From positions 3,398,077 through 3,462,076 of the forward strand of contig QANY01008042.1 in the NCBI GenBank assembly GCA_003255025.1: a stretch of 64,000 nucleotides of DNA, read 5' to 3'. The stretch is from Datisca glomerata (lineage: Eukaryota > Streptophyta > Magnoliopsida > Cucurbitales > Datiscaceae). Shown piece by piece: positions 1-13,969 of the stretch (the stretch's first letter is position 1; each line of letters begins with the position of its first letter). The notes beneath the pieces are model-generated. The model did no database searches and was not told where the DNA came from. It saw nothing but the letters and a program-made list of their open reading frames with translations. Position numbers and translations under genes: made by a program.

Positions 1-2724
1 TGGCATTGCCCTAGTTAAAGTTTAAACAAATGTGCGGTACCCATATAGTGCGAAAGGGAGCATCTCATTCCAATCCTTATAAATCTTTGTCATCTTCTCT
101 ATCATCTTTTTATGTTCTTATTGGTTGCTTCCACTACTTCGTTCATTTTTTTATGAGATGAATTATGGTGCTTAATTTTGAACAGTTCACATAATTCTTT
201 CACCATCTTATTATTTAAATTTGTCTCGTTATTTGTGATGTTCTTTTCAGGTAAACCATATCGATAAATTATCTCCCCGTTAATGAACTTAACAATCGTA
301 CTTCTGGTTACGCTCGAATAAGAATTCGCCTACACCCATTTGGTAAAGTAATCTATAGACACCAAAATGAAATGATGCACGTTAGAGGCCTTTGGTGTGA
401 TATGACCAATGACGTTCACACCCCCACATAGAGAACAGCCATGGAGCAACCACGACATGTAAATGGGATGTTGGTACGTGAATTTTCTCAACACAAATTT
501 ATCATTTATGACATCTCTTGGCGTACTTGATGAACTCAGATTCTAAGACCAACCAATAATATCCCAGTCTCAAGATTTGTTTTGTCATCATATGACCATT
601 AGCATGGACACCACAAATTCTTTGTGAACTTCCTCTCTGGTTTGATTCGCTTCCCTTGCATTAACACTTCTTAAAAGCACCATATCGTGGTTGTTTTGTA
701 GAGTACTTCACCATTCAAAAAGAAACCTTAGGACAGTCTTCTAATAATGCGTTTATCATTTTTAGAAACTTTGGATGGATATTCCTCATTCTTTATATAC
801 TAATTGATGTCGTAATACCATGGTCTTACTTCTAACTATTCTTCAATGCTCATATAGTGAGCAGAAAAATTCTGTTTCTCAATTTTTATGGGTTGAACTT
901 TTTTCTTTAAGTCTGCAGCAAACATGGATGCTAAAGTTGCAAATGCATCTACAATTTAATTATTCTCTCTAGGTATATGATCAAATGAGATCACTTCAAA
1001 AGTTCAACTTAACTTGGTTACATATTTGTTATAAGGTACCAGTTTAGGGTCTCTAACTTCTCATTCCACATTTAGTTGTCGTATCACCAATAATGAATCT
1101 TTATACACTCGAAGTTTCCTTATCTTCATATCAAAAGTTGCTTGAATTTCCATAAAACATGCTTCATATTCTGCCACATTGCTTGCACAGTCAAAGCATA
1201 GTTTTATCATGAATGGGAAAACTTTCCCTCAAGAGATGTGAGAATTTCCCCAATTCCATGTCTTACATCATTAGATGCGCCATCAAATAACATTGTCCAT
1301 AATTCTAGGTCCATAGATTCTTCTTCATTATGAGTCATTTTCATCTTGAAAATCAAATTTCATAGGCTCATAATCTTACACTGGTTGACCAACCAGATAA
1401 TCAGCAAGTACACTTCCTTTTATTGACTTCCTCATGACATAGATAATATTATATTCCGTGAGTAACATTTACCATTTAGCAATCCGCTCAGAAAATGATG
1501 GCTTTTCAAAGATATACTTGATTGGGTCCATCTTTAAAATTAATCAAGCAGTATGGTATAACATGTACCGTCTAGGCCGATGAGCAACCCAGGCTAGTGC
1601 ACAACATGTTTTCTCTAGCATCGAATATTTAGGCTCATAATTTGTGAATCTTTTTTCTTAAATAGTATATTGCTTGTTCATTCCTTCTAGAGGCATTATG
1701 CTGACCAAGTACGCAACCCATGAATTTTTTTGTTACTGTAAGATACAAAATGAATGGACGTCCTGGAGTTGGAGGAACAAGTATAGTTGGATTTTACAAG
1801 TATTACTTGATCTTCTCAAAAGAATTTTGGCAATCACCATTTCATCCTTTTGTATCACATTTGCGGAGAAGTTTATAGATAGGTTCACAAGTCACAGTTA
1901 GTTGCGAGATGAATCGAGCTATGTAATTTAATCTCCTCAAGAAACCTCTAACTTCCTTTTGAGTTCGAGGTGGTGGCATATCAATAATGGCTCGAACATT
2001 GTCAGGGTCAACTATTATTCATTCCTTACTCACAACAAAGCCAAGTAGTTTCCCTGAAGATGCTACGAATGTACACTTTGTCGGGTTAAGCTTTAACTAG
2101 AAATTTCTCAACTGTTCAAATAGTTTATGTAGAGTGACAATGTGATCTTCCCCTTGACGAGATTTGGAAATCATACCATCAACGTACACTTCGATTTCTT
2201 TATGCATCATTTCATGAAACAATGTTACCATTTCCCGTTGGTAAGTCACCCCTACATTCTTTAGACCAAATGACATAACCTTATAATAAAATGTACCCCC
2301 AAAAAGTTATAAAAGTGGTATTTTCATGGTCTTCAGGAGCCATTTTGATTTGGTTATACCTCAAAAAACCATCCCTGAAAGAGAAGGTTGAATGTCCTAT
2401 TGTTTTATCTACCAAGACATCAATGTGAGGTAATGGAAAATTATCCTTGGGACTTGCCCGATTTAAGTCTCTATAATCGACGCACATTCTTACTTTCTCA
2501 TTTTTCTTCTGCACTAGTACTATGTTCGCAATCCATTCTGAGTATTTTGCTACATCCAAAAAACTCGCATCTAGTTTTTTAACTTATTCTTTGATCTATA
2601 CCAGTACGTCTGGTTTCATTTTTTGTAACTTTTGTCGCACAGGTTTACTTTCAAGCATAAGTAACAAACGATGGACAACGATATCATTGTTTAGACCTAG
2701 CATATCTTGGTAAGACCATGTAAA
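1..2724 (-). pseudogene. Gypsy element G1, broken pol: integrase part, RNase H, reverse transcriptase
   Basis: Read on the minus strand this is the RT - RNase H - integrase order of Ty3/gypsy pol. RT lies at about 1900-2724, with VDYRDLNRASPKDNFPLP near 2460-2520. RNase H is at about 930-1350, with VAEYEA near 1165 and VYKDSLLV near 1100. The integrase core is at 1-420 (HFILVSIDYFT near 340-375, then DWNEMLPFALYGYRT near 40-95) and runs off the window. In-frame stops and frameshifts break the reading frame throughout. The catalytic RT box reads YVDGM instead of YVDDM, because codon 2175-2177 (complement) is Gly. The frame is cut at 2724 by copia element C1 and resumes at 16507. Family membership is clear; loss of function is certain from the stops. 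Confidence 0.85.
2720..2724. repeat. Left target-site duplication of copia C1 (GTAAA)
   Basis: GTAAA precedes the TGTTGG end of C1 and TCAAA follows its CAACA end at 16502-16506. The matching unbroken site in G2 (26275-26279) reads GCAAA, so each copy differs from the inferred original by one base. Confidence 0.6.
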
Positions 2725-4494
2725 TGTTGGTCATCACGGCGAAAGCGTGTGGGGCGGGGCCATTTTAAAAACTAAATTTTTAATAAAAATCGAATCTTTT
2801 AGTAAAACAAAAAAAAAACTTTTTACTGAAAACTCTTTTCAATTAGTCAGGATTCATTATATATTTATAAGTTAAATCTACAATATACAAGGTTAGGAAT
2901 CATATACCTCTTGTAGTCTAAATCAAGCGTCCTCGCGAAACCAATCGATTCTCGTTCCCACAAAATCATTCCAATAATCAGCAGACTCCGAGATCCACGC
3001 CAAGATCTTCCAAGTCAATCCTCAACGCCCTAAGACGTGTGTGGGCACGTAGAATATAACGAAGACACTTATATGTCTCTAGATGTACTCAACACATAAG
3101 ATCTAGAGATTTTACTAAGAATGAATTTTGTGAGACGATTCTCTAAACGAACGTGATGATAATTCTTTTAGAGATTTGATTAACTCTTAATGGTACAAAA
3201 ATCACTCATTGAGAATTGTGTTCTTCTCTCAACTCTTGATTTATTCAACTAGTTGATTGAACTCATTCATTATCTTAGGCCATCAGAATAATATCTGTAA
3301 ATTTTTCTTGATAATGGCGTATCAGATATTTTAAGAAAATTGAAATAATATTTAATAATAAATTACCAATAATAGTGAGACCCACTGCTATTATGCACAA
3401 CTGTAGTGGCACTATAGTATTGCACACCCACTACCGTAGTGCCATGCAGTACTACAATAGCCATGTCAATCTTTGATATCCAATCAGTGATTGACACGTG
3501 ACAATTACTGCAAATTAAATATTTATTTTAATTAAATTAAATATCTAGATGTTCGTTAATTCAAAATTAACATATCTGATTATCTAGATCAACTAAATTA
3601 TTTGTTATTTCATAAATAACATATTTAGTTGATCCAAATAATTATCTAATAATAAGTTAATTATCTAATTTTATAAATTAGATATTTTGTCCCACTTATT
3701 CATAATTAAAAAATTAATATATATATATATATATNCCAGAATAAAAATTCATTTGCAAGTAAGTCATTTTCTTATGTCCTGAAATATTCACACCCTAGAC
3801 TATATAGTACATAGGTTAATAATCTTATTTATTAATTCAATTATTCCTCCACTATGAATATGGAATTACACTCTTATAGATTACATATTATATTTACAAA
3901 GTATTCTCATGTAGTCCACTAATATAATCATTTTATGTAGTTCTGCCCTCCAATTATTGGTTCGTAAATTAGAACTGGTCAAAATTATCATTTTACCCTT
4001 CTAATTGCCTCTTAATCCTTAAGTACCATTAATTCACTAGTGAATGAATAATTTATAATCTTATTATAAATTTAAGCTCAATAATCATTCAGTTCTAGAG
4101 TTAACACTTAAGAGAACGAATATACGATCTATTAGGAAAGTTTAGATTCCAAATCTTATAAGATCATGTTCCCAGCCATCCATATCACTAAATCTCTAAA
4201 ATAAAAGTCACTAGCATGTTTTCCAAACAAACCTTAACGAGTGAATCAAAACATCTAGTAGACATGCATAGGAGTTCATGACTACTCAGGATTCATACTG
4301 ATCTATATATAATCTTTAAATTGTTGTGTATTAAATCTGTATGATAAACGACACATTGATAATGATATTAATTTACATCAGTCCATTCATATATAATCTC
4401 ATTATATAAAGAACAATTATAAGAAAAATGTAATCCTTATTAAATTTCATATCAAAATGTCAATACACATTTTTTGAGAGCATAACCCCCCACG
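2725..4494 (-). repeat. C1 3' LTR (1.77 kb)
   Basis: Homologous along its length to 14201-16501 and next to a polypurine tract (complement of 4495-4506, sense CAAGTGGGAGAT). It lacks about 230 bp present in the other LTR at the AAG around 4410 (compare 16178-16427). It also lacks part of the palindrome cluster and an AT-rich stretch at the single N at 3735. Many substitutions separate the two LTRs, so the insertion is not recent. Confidence 0.8.
3735..3735. other. Single undetermined base in an AT microsatellite
   Basis: One N ends a TA repeat run. The other C1 LTR has roughly 80-100 extra bases at the matching place (about 15346-15431), so the N may hide a collapsed or missing stretch rather than one base. 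Confidence 0.6.
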
Positions 4495-4506
4495 ATCTCC
4501 CACTTG

Positions 4507-5900
4507 CCCTAAAGAAAATGTGGCATCTCTCTTAATCCCATGTTTCACAGATGACCCCCAAACGACTTCGCAGGAAGTGTCTTAGTTAATGGGTCAGCCA
4601 GGTTCTAAATTCAACGTTATCTTCATAACAGTCAGAGCCAGATTCTGATCCAACAGTATCATCATAACAGTTAGATCACCTCAGTGTATGACCCAGACAT
4701 CGACTTTTGACTATCCTTATATGATTTATAATCAGTATATCAAGTACGATTCAACTCTCCACCTGAATAAATAAAAATATTTATTCTCATTCTCCTAAGA
4801 AACTTGAGAATGTGCTTTACTGCAATCTAGTATTCCAAACCTGGATTCGACTGATAATGACTGAAAATTCCCACTACATAATATATGTCCCATCTCGTAT
4901 ATAACATGGAATACATGAGACTACCAGCTGCTAAAGCATAGGGAACCTTTCTCATATCCTCTTCCAGAGGTGTCTTAGGACATTGTTCATTGGAGAGGAT
5001 AATTTCATGTCTAGTCGATAGTTGACTTTTCTTAGAATTTTCCATAGAGAATCTATCTAGCACCTTATCAATATAAGATGCTTGATAAAGTGCTAAGAGC
5101 TTGTTCTTTCTATCCCTTAAGATTTGGATGCCCAGAACATAGCCCGCTTCTCCCAAAACTTCCATTTAAAATTTCTTAGCTAATCACTTCTTTACTTTTG
5201 ATAGAGTTTCTACGTCATTCACAATGAGTAGAATATCATCAACATAAAGAGCTAAAAAATCATTATCTTATCTTTGATGTATTTATAAACACAAACATTT
5301 TCCTCGAAGCCATAAGACTTTATAATCACATCAAAAGTAAGATTCCAAGATCTAGATGCTTACTTTAATTAATAAATGGATTATATAGATATTTTCTGAT
5401 CTTGCTCCTTTTGTACGAACCCTTCTGGGTGCATCATATAGATGCTTTCTTCAAAAGAGCCATTCAGAAAACTAGCGGTTATGGACAAAATGATGCGGAT
5501 GGATTTTAGCATGGCCACAGGGGAGAATGTCTCTTCATAATCGACTCCCTTCATTTATGTATAGCCCTTGGCTACTAACCGTGCCTTGAAAGTCTCTACT
5601 TTCCTATTTGCACCTCTTTTCTTCTTAAAGATCCATTCACATCCAATGAGCTTGACATGTTCAGGTGGATCTACAAGTTCCCAGAAAGAATTGTAATGCA
5701 TAGGTTCCATTTCTTTGTTCATGGTTCTTGCCATTTTTCATTTTCAGGATCATCCATTACTTTTTTATAAGATAATGGATCGTATTTATCTGGGTTTGAC
5801 ACTAGGATATGTGCTTCTAGCTCGTAGTAAACTGGTTGTCTCACAACCCTTTTACTACAACGTTGCAATGGGGTTTCCTTTGCATGAACTATGATTTTAC
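4507..5900 (-). pseudogene. C1 RT and RNase H remnant
   Basis: Sense is minus. The largest open piece (5165-4827) matches the C-terminal part of copia RT: YVLGIQI, then YIDKVLDRFSM, then a SLMYSMLYTRWDI block and HYQSNPG. Upstream pieces to 5900 match the RT fingers and palm with stops. After HYQSNPG the frame passes almost at once to a DPLTKTLPAKSFG-like tail near 4560-4600. Most of the RNase H domain is therefore deleted. The element could not complete reverse transcription by itself. Confidence 0.8.
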
Positions 5901-5907
5901 TGGTTTG

Positions 5908-6900
5908 TCATTTATCAGTACAAATTGAAGGTGGTCTGATCTCATCAGCTGCTAATTCCTCAAGAACTACTTTGCTACCAGGTTTGTAATTTTGCATATA
6001 GTCATGCTCAAGGAATGTTGCCTTTGTCAACACAAACACCTTTTTATCATTGTGACTATAAAAGTACCTACCTCTAGTCTCTGGAGAATAGCCTATGAAT
6101 ATGCATACCTCAAACCTCCGGTCTAACATTCTGATCTTGGGTCTACGAACGTGACTTGTACACCCCCATATATGGAAGTGACGCAAACTAGGTTTGGAGT
6201 CATTTCATAACTCTAAAAGCGTCTTCCTTATAGAATTAGGAGGCACTATATTCAAAATGTAAGTTGTCGTGTGTAGTGCATATTCCCAAAATATAAGTGA
6301 CAGTGATGAGTAGTTTAACATCGACATAACTATATCCGATAAGGTTTGGTTTCTCCTCTCTGCAACACCATTTTGCTGTGGTGTTCCAGGTGCTATGAGT
6401 TGGGATAAGATACCACACTCCATCAAATAATCCTTGAAATCTAAGTATTCACCGTCTCGATCAGATTAAAAAGTTTTCAATGATTTACCTAATTTCTTTT
6501 CAGCTTCAGCTTTGAAGTCTTTAAACTTTACATAGTGACTTTTTTTGTATTAGGTAAGTATAACCATATTTTGAGTAATCATCAATAAAAATGACGAAAT
6601 ACTCATACTCACCTCTAGCTTATACATTGATCGGCCCACAGACATCACTATGTAGTAGCTCCAGTGGTTCATTGGCTCTTTGGCCCTTTCCAGAGAAAGG
6701 TCTCTTAGTCATTTTACCCTCTAGACAGGATTCACAAACACGAAGAGTTCCAACTTTTAATTCTCTCAAAGCACCAAGCTTTGTTAACTTGTTTAACCTA
6801 TCTAGATTAATATGTCCCAACCTAAGATGTCAAAGATATGTGTTATCATCATCATGAGAAACTCTTTATCATTCGTTCCTTTTAGGTTTTGCTACTTTAA
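5908..6900 (-). pseudogene. C1 integrase remnant
   Basis: Minus-strand pieces show the copia integrase in order. These are the zinc-binding CESCLEGK segment and HSDVCGPI (6820-6620), then [18 protein letters not shown] (about 6385-6330) with the catalytic Glu context, then the C-terminal VRRPKIRMLDRRFEVCIFIGY block (6160-6085). Stops and frameshifts separate the pieces at about 6190, 6430 and 6600. Confidence 0.85.
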
Positions 6901-6935
6901 ATAATTCAGAATTATTTAACGCGCATTCAGTCGAT

Positions 6936-7169
6936 TTAAATAATAAACTCTTTATTAATAAAAGAAATTTTGAAAATTTGTTCTTGCAAAAATGAAAGAG
7001 AAATCAAATTTTTTGAAAATTCAGGAATATAATAAACATCGTTCAAAACCAAATAATTATATCTAAAAGGTAAACGGGGTGTCCCTGATGCTTTTGCTGA
7101 CATGAGCGAACCACTGCCAACTCTCAAAATGACCTCGCCATCAGCCAGCTCCCTTGACGAATCAAGCAT
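6936..7169 (-). pseudogene. C1 aspartic protease remnant
   Basis: Contains LDSSRELADGEVILRVGSGS and the downstream LNDVYYIPEFSKNLISLSFL block. In copia elements that block follows the protease active site and leads to integrase. The catalytic D-S/T-G-A triad itself is disrupted: the frame reads LDSSREL, and a shift lies at about 7165 where gag meets this frame. Confidence 0.7.
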
Positions 7170-7950
7170 CTTTATATTTCAACTCAGAGAGATACTTGTT
7201 ACAGTTTCTCCTCCAATGACCTTCAACCCTACAGTGGGCTTGCTGTATTTCTTGTTCTTTGGATTTTGGTGATGTCTTGGATTTCTTCCCTTTCTTGTTC
7301 ATACCTATGCCCTTACCATTGATCTTCTTCCTTTTGTTATTTTTAACAACAGTGGAAGAATGTTTTTGCTCGACAAAATTTGCCTCTCCTTCTTTAGTCA
7401 TTCTCAGGTTGAGTGACTCAAAAGTCTGTAGTTCATTCAACAATTGGGTCATGCTGAATTGAAACTTGTTCATAACACAGTTGGTCATGAATGTAGAAAA
7501 AGTTGCTGTGAGCGACTCAAGTAGGATGCTAACTTGAGTATGTTCATTAATGATCTCACAATGTACTTCTACCTCGTGCATTTCTCATCGTAGTCGTCAT
7601 ATAGCTCCTACTGGCCTCATGATGACTTTGATCAAACTGCTGCCCAAACACCACCTGTAGAGATTCTATAATCTCATAGGCATTCTCCATGCTTTCATGG
7701 TTAGTTCTCAGAACATCATTCATGCTCACAAGCGTGTAACACTTCCTCTTGTTGTTTGATATGATCCAAACATCATGTTTGTCCCCAACATTCTTAGGGG
7801 CATTAGCAGGGGCTCCTCGGGACATTCTTCAGTAAAAATGAACTTATGGTTCTCTCAAATTAGCATTAAGTTCATATTTGATTTCCAACGTACGAAATTA
7901 TCACCATTCAATTTCTCGAGAGCGAGTAAAGCAGTAACATGGCTGCACAT
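7162..7950 (-). pseudogene. C1 gag remnant
   Basis: The start codon is probably at 7950 (complement), matching the cleaner duplicate at 11479. It is followed by TALLALEKLNGDNFVRWKSN, then a TGA stop near 7853. Later pieces carry EECPEEP, HESMENAYEIIESLQVVFGQQ (7720-7650) and FMTNCVMNKFQFSMTQLLNE (7495-7440). A Lys-rich stretch and a decayed zinc knuckle (HCRVEGHWRRNC) follow near 7245-7200. This is the usual copia gag plan of UBN2-like domain, basic linker and CCHC. The first Cys of the knuckle is changed and several frameshifts are present. Confidence 0.8.
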
Positions 7951-10900
7951 GATAGACATAAAAATGATAACTGAAATTTAAAATATACAAGATTGAATAT
8001 AATTGATAATTATCTATTATTCAAAAAGTAAATGTGATGCATGAATGCAACATAATAAACACATAAAATTTAACATTTACTAATCATGATAAAACAACCC
8101 AATGATTAATGTGATGTCTTAGGGTGAGTAAGATTAACCTCAGACTGTTTATGAGACATTCTCATCCTTACTAATTAAAACTTAAAATATCTCATATTTG
8201 CTCTTTTAACAATAAAGTATCGCTTGTTTGGTCAAATCACAACTATCTACATGAAAACTTAATTGTGACTTTTTGAGTGTAACCCATTATTTCGGATTCC
8301 ATGACTTGATTTGGAATATGTCACCTTAGGGTCGGTCAAAACTAAACTACATCACTAGTTATTGGTACAGCTCGAAACCTTCCTTAGGGGGATGAAAACA
8401 AAGCCATCTCGAGGTTCTCATTGTATCTCATGGTGTTGTACTAATAATAGAGACTGTAGGTTACATTGACATATAAACCTTCTCTCACTCACTATTTTAG
8501 GATTATGTGTTTCCATTTTAAATAATTGACTAATTCTAAATTAATTACTAGTTAAAATAATAACCCTATGAATATCTAATAATCAATTATCGTAATCTCA
8601 TTGATCTAAGTTCATTTAACCTTCTAAAGCGCCTAAGTCCTAATTTGGTGAGCTTAGATTAACTAATTAATAATATTTATCAAACTTTAATAAAAACTCT
8701 TTTAGTAAAGTTGGTTAACCTAAAGGTTAATATCGCCTTTAGTGTGGTGTGATTACCAAGTTTTATCTAGTTAACACCTAGCAATTTATATGGAATTGAT
8801 TTCATAAAAAAATATATAAACATGTTAGGACAATCCTAATAAATCATGTTTCTATAGATGAGATACATGATTAAATAAAACTTTGTGGGATTTTCATGTA
8901 TGACATGTGATCGACTAATGCATGAAAATGTTATCAAACATAACAATTAAAATAATTATTTAACAATCAAATAAAATAATAATGGATCGAGTGATTATTG
9001 AGTATTTCTAAATTACAAGTTTTTAAATAAAGAAATAAAATTACAAAGCGGACTTCAAAAATACATATTTCTCAAATATTGTCTTCTCCTCCTGATGTCC
9101 ATCTTCATAATCTTCAAGTTTTGAACAAAATTCTATTTAATTAAGAAAAAAATTTCTGAATAAAAATAAATTTCTATATTATCCTTTTAAAATAGTTGAC
9201 TTTGTTTTAATCAAATAAACACTTTATTTGATTTGGCCAAACTTGGGTAAAACTCAGTCAACCTATTAATTTCTAATTTTTATAGATTTAAAAATTAATA
9301 ATTAATTTCTAATTTTCATAAAATTAATAGTTAATAATTAATTTTAAAATTACATTATTTTCAAATTTGAAAAAGATAATTGATAGATTGAAGGGTATCA
9401 TCAAACCCTATGGTCTGGGGTATCATCAAACGATATGGTCATGGGGTTGGTTAATATCAGGGTTTGTACGGAACTTCCTTAAAAGTGACATGAGTTGCCA
9501 CCTATGAGAGGACTCTCTTGTCACCACCACATCATCGTAGCCACCTCTGCCGCCGCCAGTCCCACTACTGGCAGCCACCGACCACCGCCGCCAGAACAGT
9601 ATTTTCCAGAGTGAACAGTAATTTTTTGTCATTCGTCTCATGCGTTCTTCGTCTTCTTGAGTTTGAAATAGTTACAATAATATATAAAATAAATTACAGA
9701 AATTCCTACACCTCAAAACGGCTTACACAAGTTATAAGAAAAAATTAGAAGATCAAAACCTAATCCAATAATCATCATATAATTAACGATCCATTATTTT
9801 TCAAACATTTAAAAAAAAAACCATTCGTTCATACATATCTCATATTATTTGAACATTGCAAAAAAAAACCCACACAACATTTAACCTATAAATATATAAA
9901 GGCCGCTTTGATACAACTTGCTGGTCGTCGTGGCACGTGAGCGACGGAAGCGTATGACGCATGGCCATTTTAAAAACTAATTTTTTAATAAAAATCGAAT
10001 CCTTTAATAACAAACAAATCGTGCAACGCCACGATAACAAAAAAAACTTTTTATTGAAAACTCTTTTCAATCAATCAGGATCCATATATAATTATAAGTT
10101 AAATCGACAACATACAATGCTTGGAATCATATAATTTAAATCAAGCGTCCTCACGATACCAATCGATTCTCCATTCTCATGAAATCGTTCCAACGATCAA
10201 CAGACTCTGAGATCTACGCCAAGATCTTCCAAGTCAATCATCAACGCACTAGAACGTGTGTGGGCACGTAGAATATAACGAAGACATTTTTCTATGTCTA
10301 GATGTACTCAACACATGAGATTTAGAGATTTTACTGAGAATGACTTTTATGAGATGATTCTCTAAATGAACGTCACGATGATTCTGTTAGAGATTTGATC
10401 AACTCTTAATCGTAGAAAAATCAGTCCTTGAGAATTGTTTTCTTCTCTCAGCTCTTGATTGATCAAATGATTCTCTGATTCAAATACTTGATTGAACTGA
10501 TTGAACTCATTCATTGTCTTAGGCCATCAGAATAATATATGTATATTTTTCTTGATAATGGCGTATCACATATTTTGGGATAATTGAAATAATATTTAAT
10601 TATAAAATTGTCAATGGCAGTGAGACACACTACTATTGTGCACAATAGCAATGCCACATGGCATTACAGTGTTCAATGGGACAGCATAGTGCCTCACGAC
10701 ACCACTGTAGTGTCATGTGACACTACAATGTTGTACACCCACTATTGTAATGTCACGTGGCACTACAGTAGCCTGTGACAATCTATGATACTCAATCAGT
10801 GATTGACACGTGGCAATTACTGCATATTAAATATTTACTTTAATCAAATTAAATATCTACATATTTATTAATTCAAAATTAACATATCTGATTATCGCTA

Positions 10901-11384
10901 ACAACTAAATTATCTGTTATTTCATAAATAACAGATTTAATTTATCCAAATTATTATTTAATAATAATTTAATTATCTAATTTTATAAATTAGATATTTT
11001 CTCTTACTTATCGATAATTAAAAAAATGATAATTATTTATATATATTAATTCTGAAAAATTAGATATATATATATATATATATATTTAATTAATTAATTA
11101 ATCACACATAATTATCTCATAATTATGTACTTGCACAAGAATACAAACTCATTTGCAAGTAAGTTCCTTTCTCATGTCCTGAAATATTCATACCCTAGAC
11201 TGCGTAGTAAAGAGCTGACTTGTAGACCATGGACCATAATCCTAAGCTCCAATAAACTGGATTATTAATTAAAAATTTTAAATAAATAATCTTATTTATT
11301 AACTCTATTATTACTCCACTATAAATTTGGAATTCAACTATTAGAGATTACATATTATGTTTACAGAGTATTCTCATGTTATCA
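7856..11384 (-). repeat. C1 tandem duplication unit 1 (gag start + leader + LTR part)
   Basis: In plus coordinates: gag 5' end (7856-7950), about 2 kb of leader (7951-9918), then LTR sequence (9919-11379). The same order begins again at 11385. The shared stretch starts with CAAATTAGCATTAAG at 7856 and 11385, an offset of 3529. The leader holds a GC-rich patch near 9535-9600 and otherwise AT-rich non-coding DNA. Small open frames in it are not conserved between the two copies. Confidence 0.75.
9919..11379 (-). repeat. Extra internal C1 LTR fragment (3' 1.46 kb of the LTR)
   Basis: Starts TGCTGGTCGTCG, matching TGTTGGTCATCG at 14201, and follows the LTR to TTCTCATGT at about 11379 (equal to about 15672). 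It then jumps into gag start sequence. A primer-site remnant (complement of 9909-9918) sits beside it as at a true 5' LTR. Confidence 0.8.
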
Positions 11385-13434
11385 CAAATTAGCATTAAGT
11401 TCATATTTGATTTCCAACGTACGAAATTATCACCATTCAATTTCTCGAGAGTGAGTAAAGCAGTAACAGGGTTGCCCATGATAGACATAATAATAATAAC
11501 TGAAATTTAAAATATAAATATAATTGATAAATATTTATTATTTGAAATGTAAACGTGAAGCATGAATACAAATAATAAACACACAAAATTTAACATTTAT
11601 TAATCACGATAAAACAACCAAATGATTAATGTGATGTCTTAGGGTTAGTAAGATTAACCTCAGATTATCTATGAGACATTCTCATCCCTATTAATTAAAA
11701 CTTAAAATATCTCATATTTTCTCTTTTTATAATATGGTGTCGCTTGTTTGTTTAAGTCACAACTATCCACATAAAAGCTTAATTGTGACTTTATGAGTAT
11801 AACTTATTATTTCAGATTCCATGACTTGATTTAGAATATGTCACCTTAGGGTCGGTCAAAACTAAACTACATCTCTTCCTCTTATCTTCTTAAGAATTCC
11901 AACGTTGGTATTCGTACAACTTGAAACCTTCCTGAGGGCGATGAAAACAAAGCCATCTCGAGGTTCTCATTATACCTCACGGTGTTGTACTAATAATGGA
12001 GACCGTATGTTACATTGACATGTCAACCTTCTACCACTCACTATTTTAAGATTATGTGTTTCCATTTTAACTAATTAATTAATTGAAAATTAATTACTAG
12101 TTAAAATAATAACCATATGAATATCTAATAATCAATTATCTCAATCTCATTGCTCTAAGTTCATTTTACCTTCTAAAGTGTTTAAGTCATAATTAGGTGA
12201 GCTTAGATTAACTAATTAAGTATATTCATCAAACTTTAATAGAACATTTTTTACTAAAATTGGTTATCCTAAAGGTTACTATAGCCTTTAGTGTGGTGTG
12301 ATTACTAAGTTTTCACTAATTAAAACCTAACAGTTTACCTGCAATTGATTTCATAAAAAAATAAATATAAACATATTAGGACAATCCTGATAAATCATGT
12401 TTCTATAAATGAGATGCATGATTAAATAAAACTTCGTGGGATTTTCAAGTATGGCATGTGATCAGCTAATTCATGGATATGTTATCAAACATAACAATTA
12501 AAATAATTATTTAACAATTAACTAAAATAATAATGGACTGAGTAACTATTAAGTATTTCTAAATTACAAGCTTTGAAATAAAAAAAATAGAAATACAAAG
12601 CGGACTTTACGAATACATATTTCTCCCTAATGTCCATCTTCATAATCTCCAAGCTTTGAACAAAATTTTATTTAATTAAGAAAAATAAATTTTCTTAATT
12701 AAAATAAATTTTTATAATTATCCTTTTAAACTAGTTGACTTTGACTTAATCAAATAAACACTTTATTTGATTTGGTCAAACTTGGGTAAAACACAGTCAA
12801 CCTATTAATTTCTAATTTCTATAGAATTAAAAATTCATAATTAATTTTTAAATTACATTAATTTCAAATTTTAAAAATTTAATTGATATACTGAAGGTTA
12901 TCATCAAAACCTATGATCATAGGATTGGTAGGTATCAAGGTTTTTACGAAACTTCCTTAAAAGTGATAACAGTTGCCATCGACGATAGGACTCTTCTATC
13001 GCCGCACCATTATCGCAAGCCACCACTACTGCCGGCAGTGGGCCGCTGCCAGTCCCACTGTAGGCAACCACTGGCCACCACCGTCAGAATAATATTTTCT
13101 AGAGTGAACAGTAAATTTGCATCATAAACAGTAATTTTTGTCGTTCGTCTCATGCGTTCTTCGTCTTCTCGCGTTTGAAATAATTACAATAATATTCAAA
13201 AAAAATTACAAAAATTCATACGCCTCAAAACGGCTTACACAAGATATAAGAAAAAATTAAAAGATCAAAATCTAACCCAATAATCACCGTACAATTAACG
13301 ATCCATTATTTTTCAAACATTCAAAAAACAGAACCATCCATTCATTCATACATATCTCATATTATATGAACAATGCAAGAAAACACACATAGCATTTAAC
13401 ATATAAATATATAAAGTCCTCTCTGATACCACCT
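11385..13434 (-). repeat. Second copy of C1 gag start and leader
   Basis: About 2.05 kb matching 7856-9918. The gag start (ATG on the complement at 11479, then GNPVTALL) looks less mutated than the copy joined to the rest of gag. It is cut off after about 95 bp by the duplication junction, so it encodes nothing useful. The GC-rich leader patch lies near 13005-13090. Confidence 0.75.
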
Positions 13435-13969
13435 ATTGGTCGTCGTGGTGCGTGAGCGGCAGAAGCGTGTGGCGCGTGGCCATTTTAAAAATGAAATTTT
13501 TAATAAAATTTGTATCTATTAATAAAACAAAATCTCGCAACACCACGATAACTAAAAAACTTTTTATTGAAAATTATTTTCAATCAATCAAGATCCGTTA
13601 TATATTCATAAGTTAAATCTACAACATACACGGTTAGGAATCATATATCTCTTGTAGTCTAAATTAAGCGTCCTCGCGAAACTAATCGATTCTGCATTCT
13701 CATGAAATCATTCCAACGATCAGCAGACTTCGAGATCTACACCAAGATCTTTCAAGTCAATTCTCAACACACTAGGACGTGTGCGGGCACGTAGAATATA
13801 ACGAAGACATTTTTCTATCTCTAGATGTACTCAACACATGAGATCTAGAGATTTTACTGAAAATGACTTTTGTGAGATGATTCTCTAAAAGAACATGATG
13901 ATGATTCTGTTAGAGATTTGACTAACTCTTAATTGTAGAAAAATCGGTCCTTGAGAATTGTTTTCAATT
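13435..13969 (-). repeat. Second extra C1 LTR fragment (3' 535 bp)
   Basis: Begins TATTGGTCGTCGTGG after GATACCACC. It matches 14201-14735 up to GAGAATTGTTTTC, then passes directly into leader sequence (13970-14200). Together with that leader it forms a tandem duplication of about 770 bp (13197-13969 against 13970-14735). Confidence 0.75.

Noticed and set aside
9426..9748. Small frames with Gly-, Arg- or Pro-rich content
   Set aside because: They lie in the duplicated C1 leader and are not preserved in the second leader copy (about 12950-13190).
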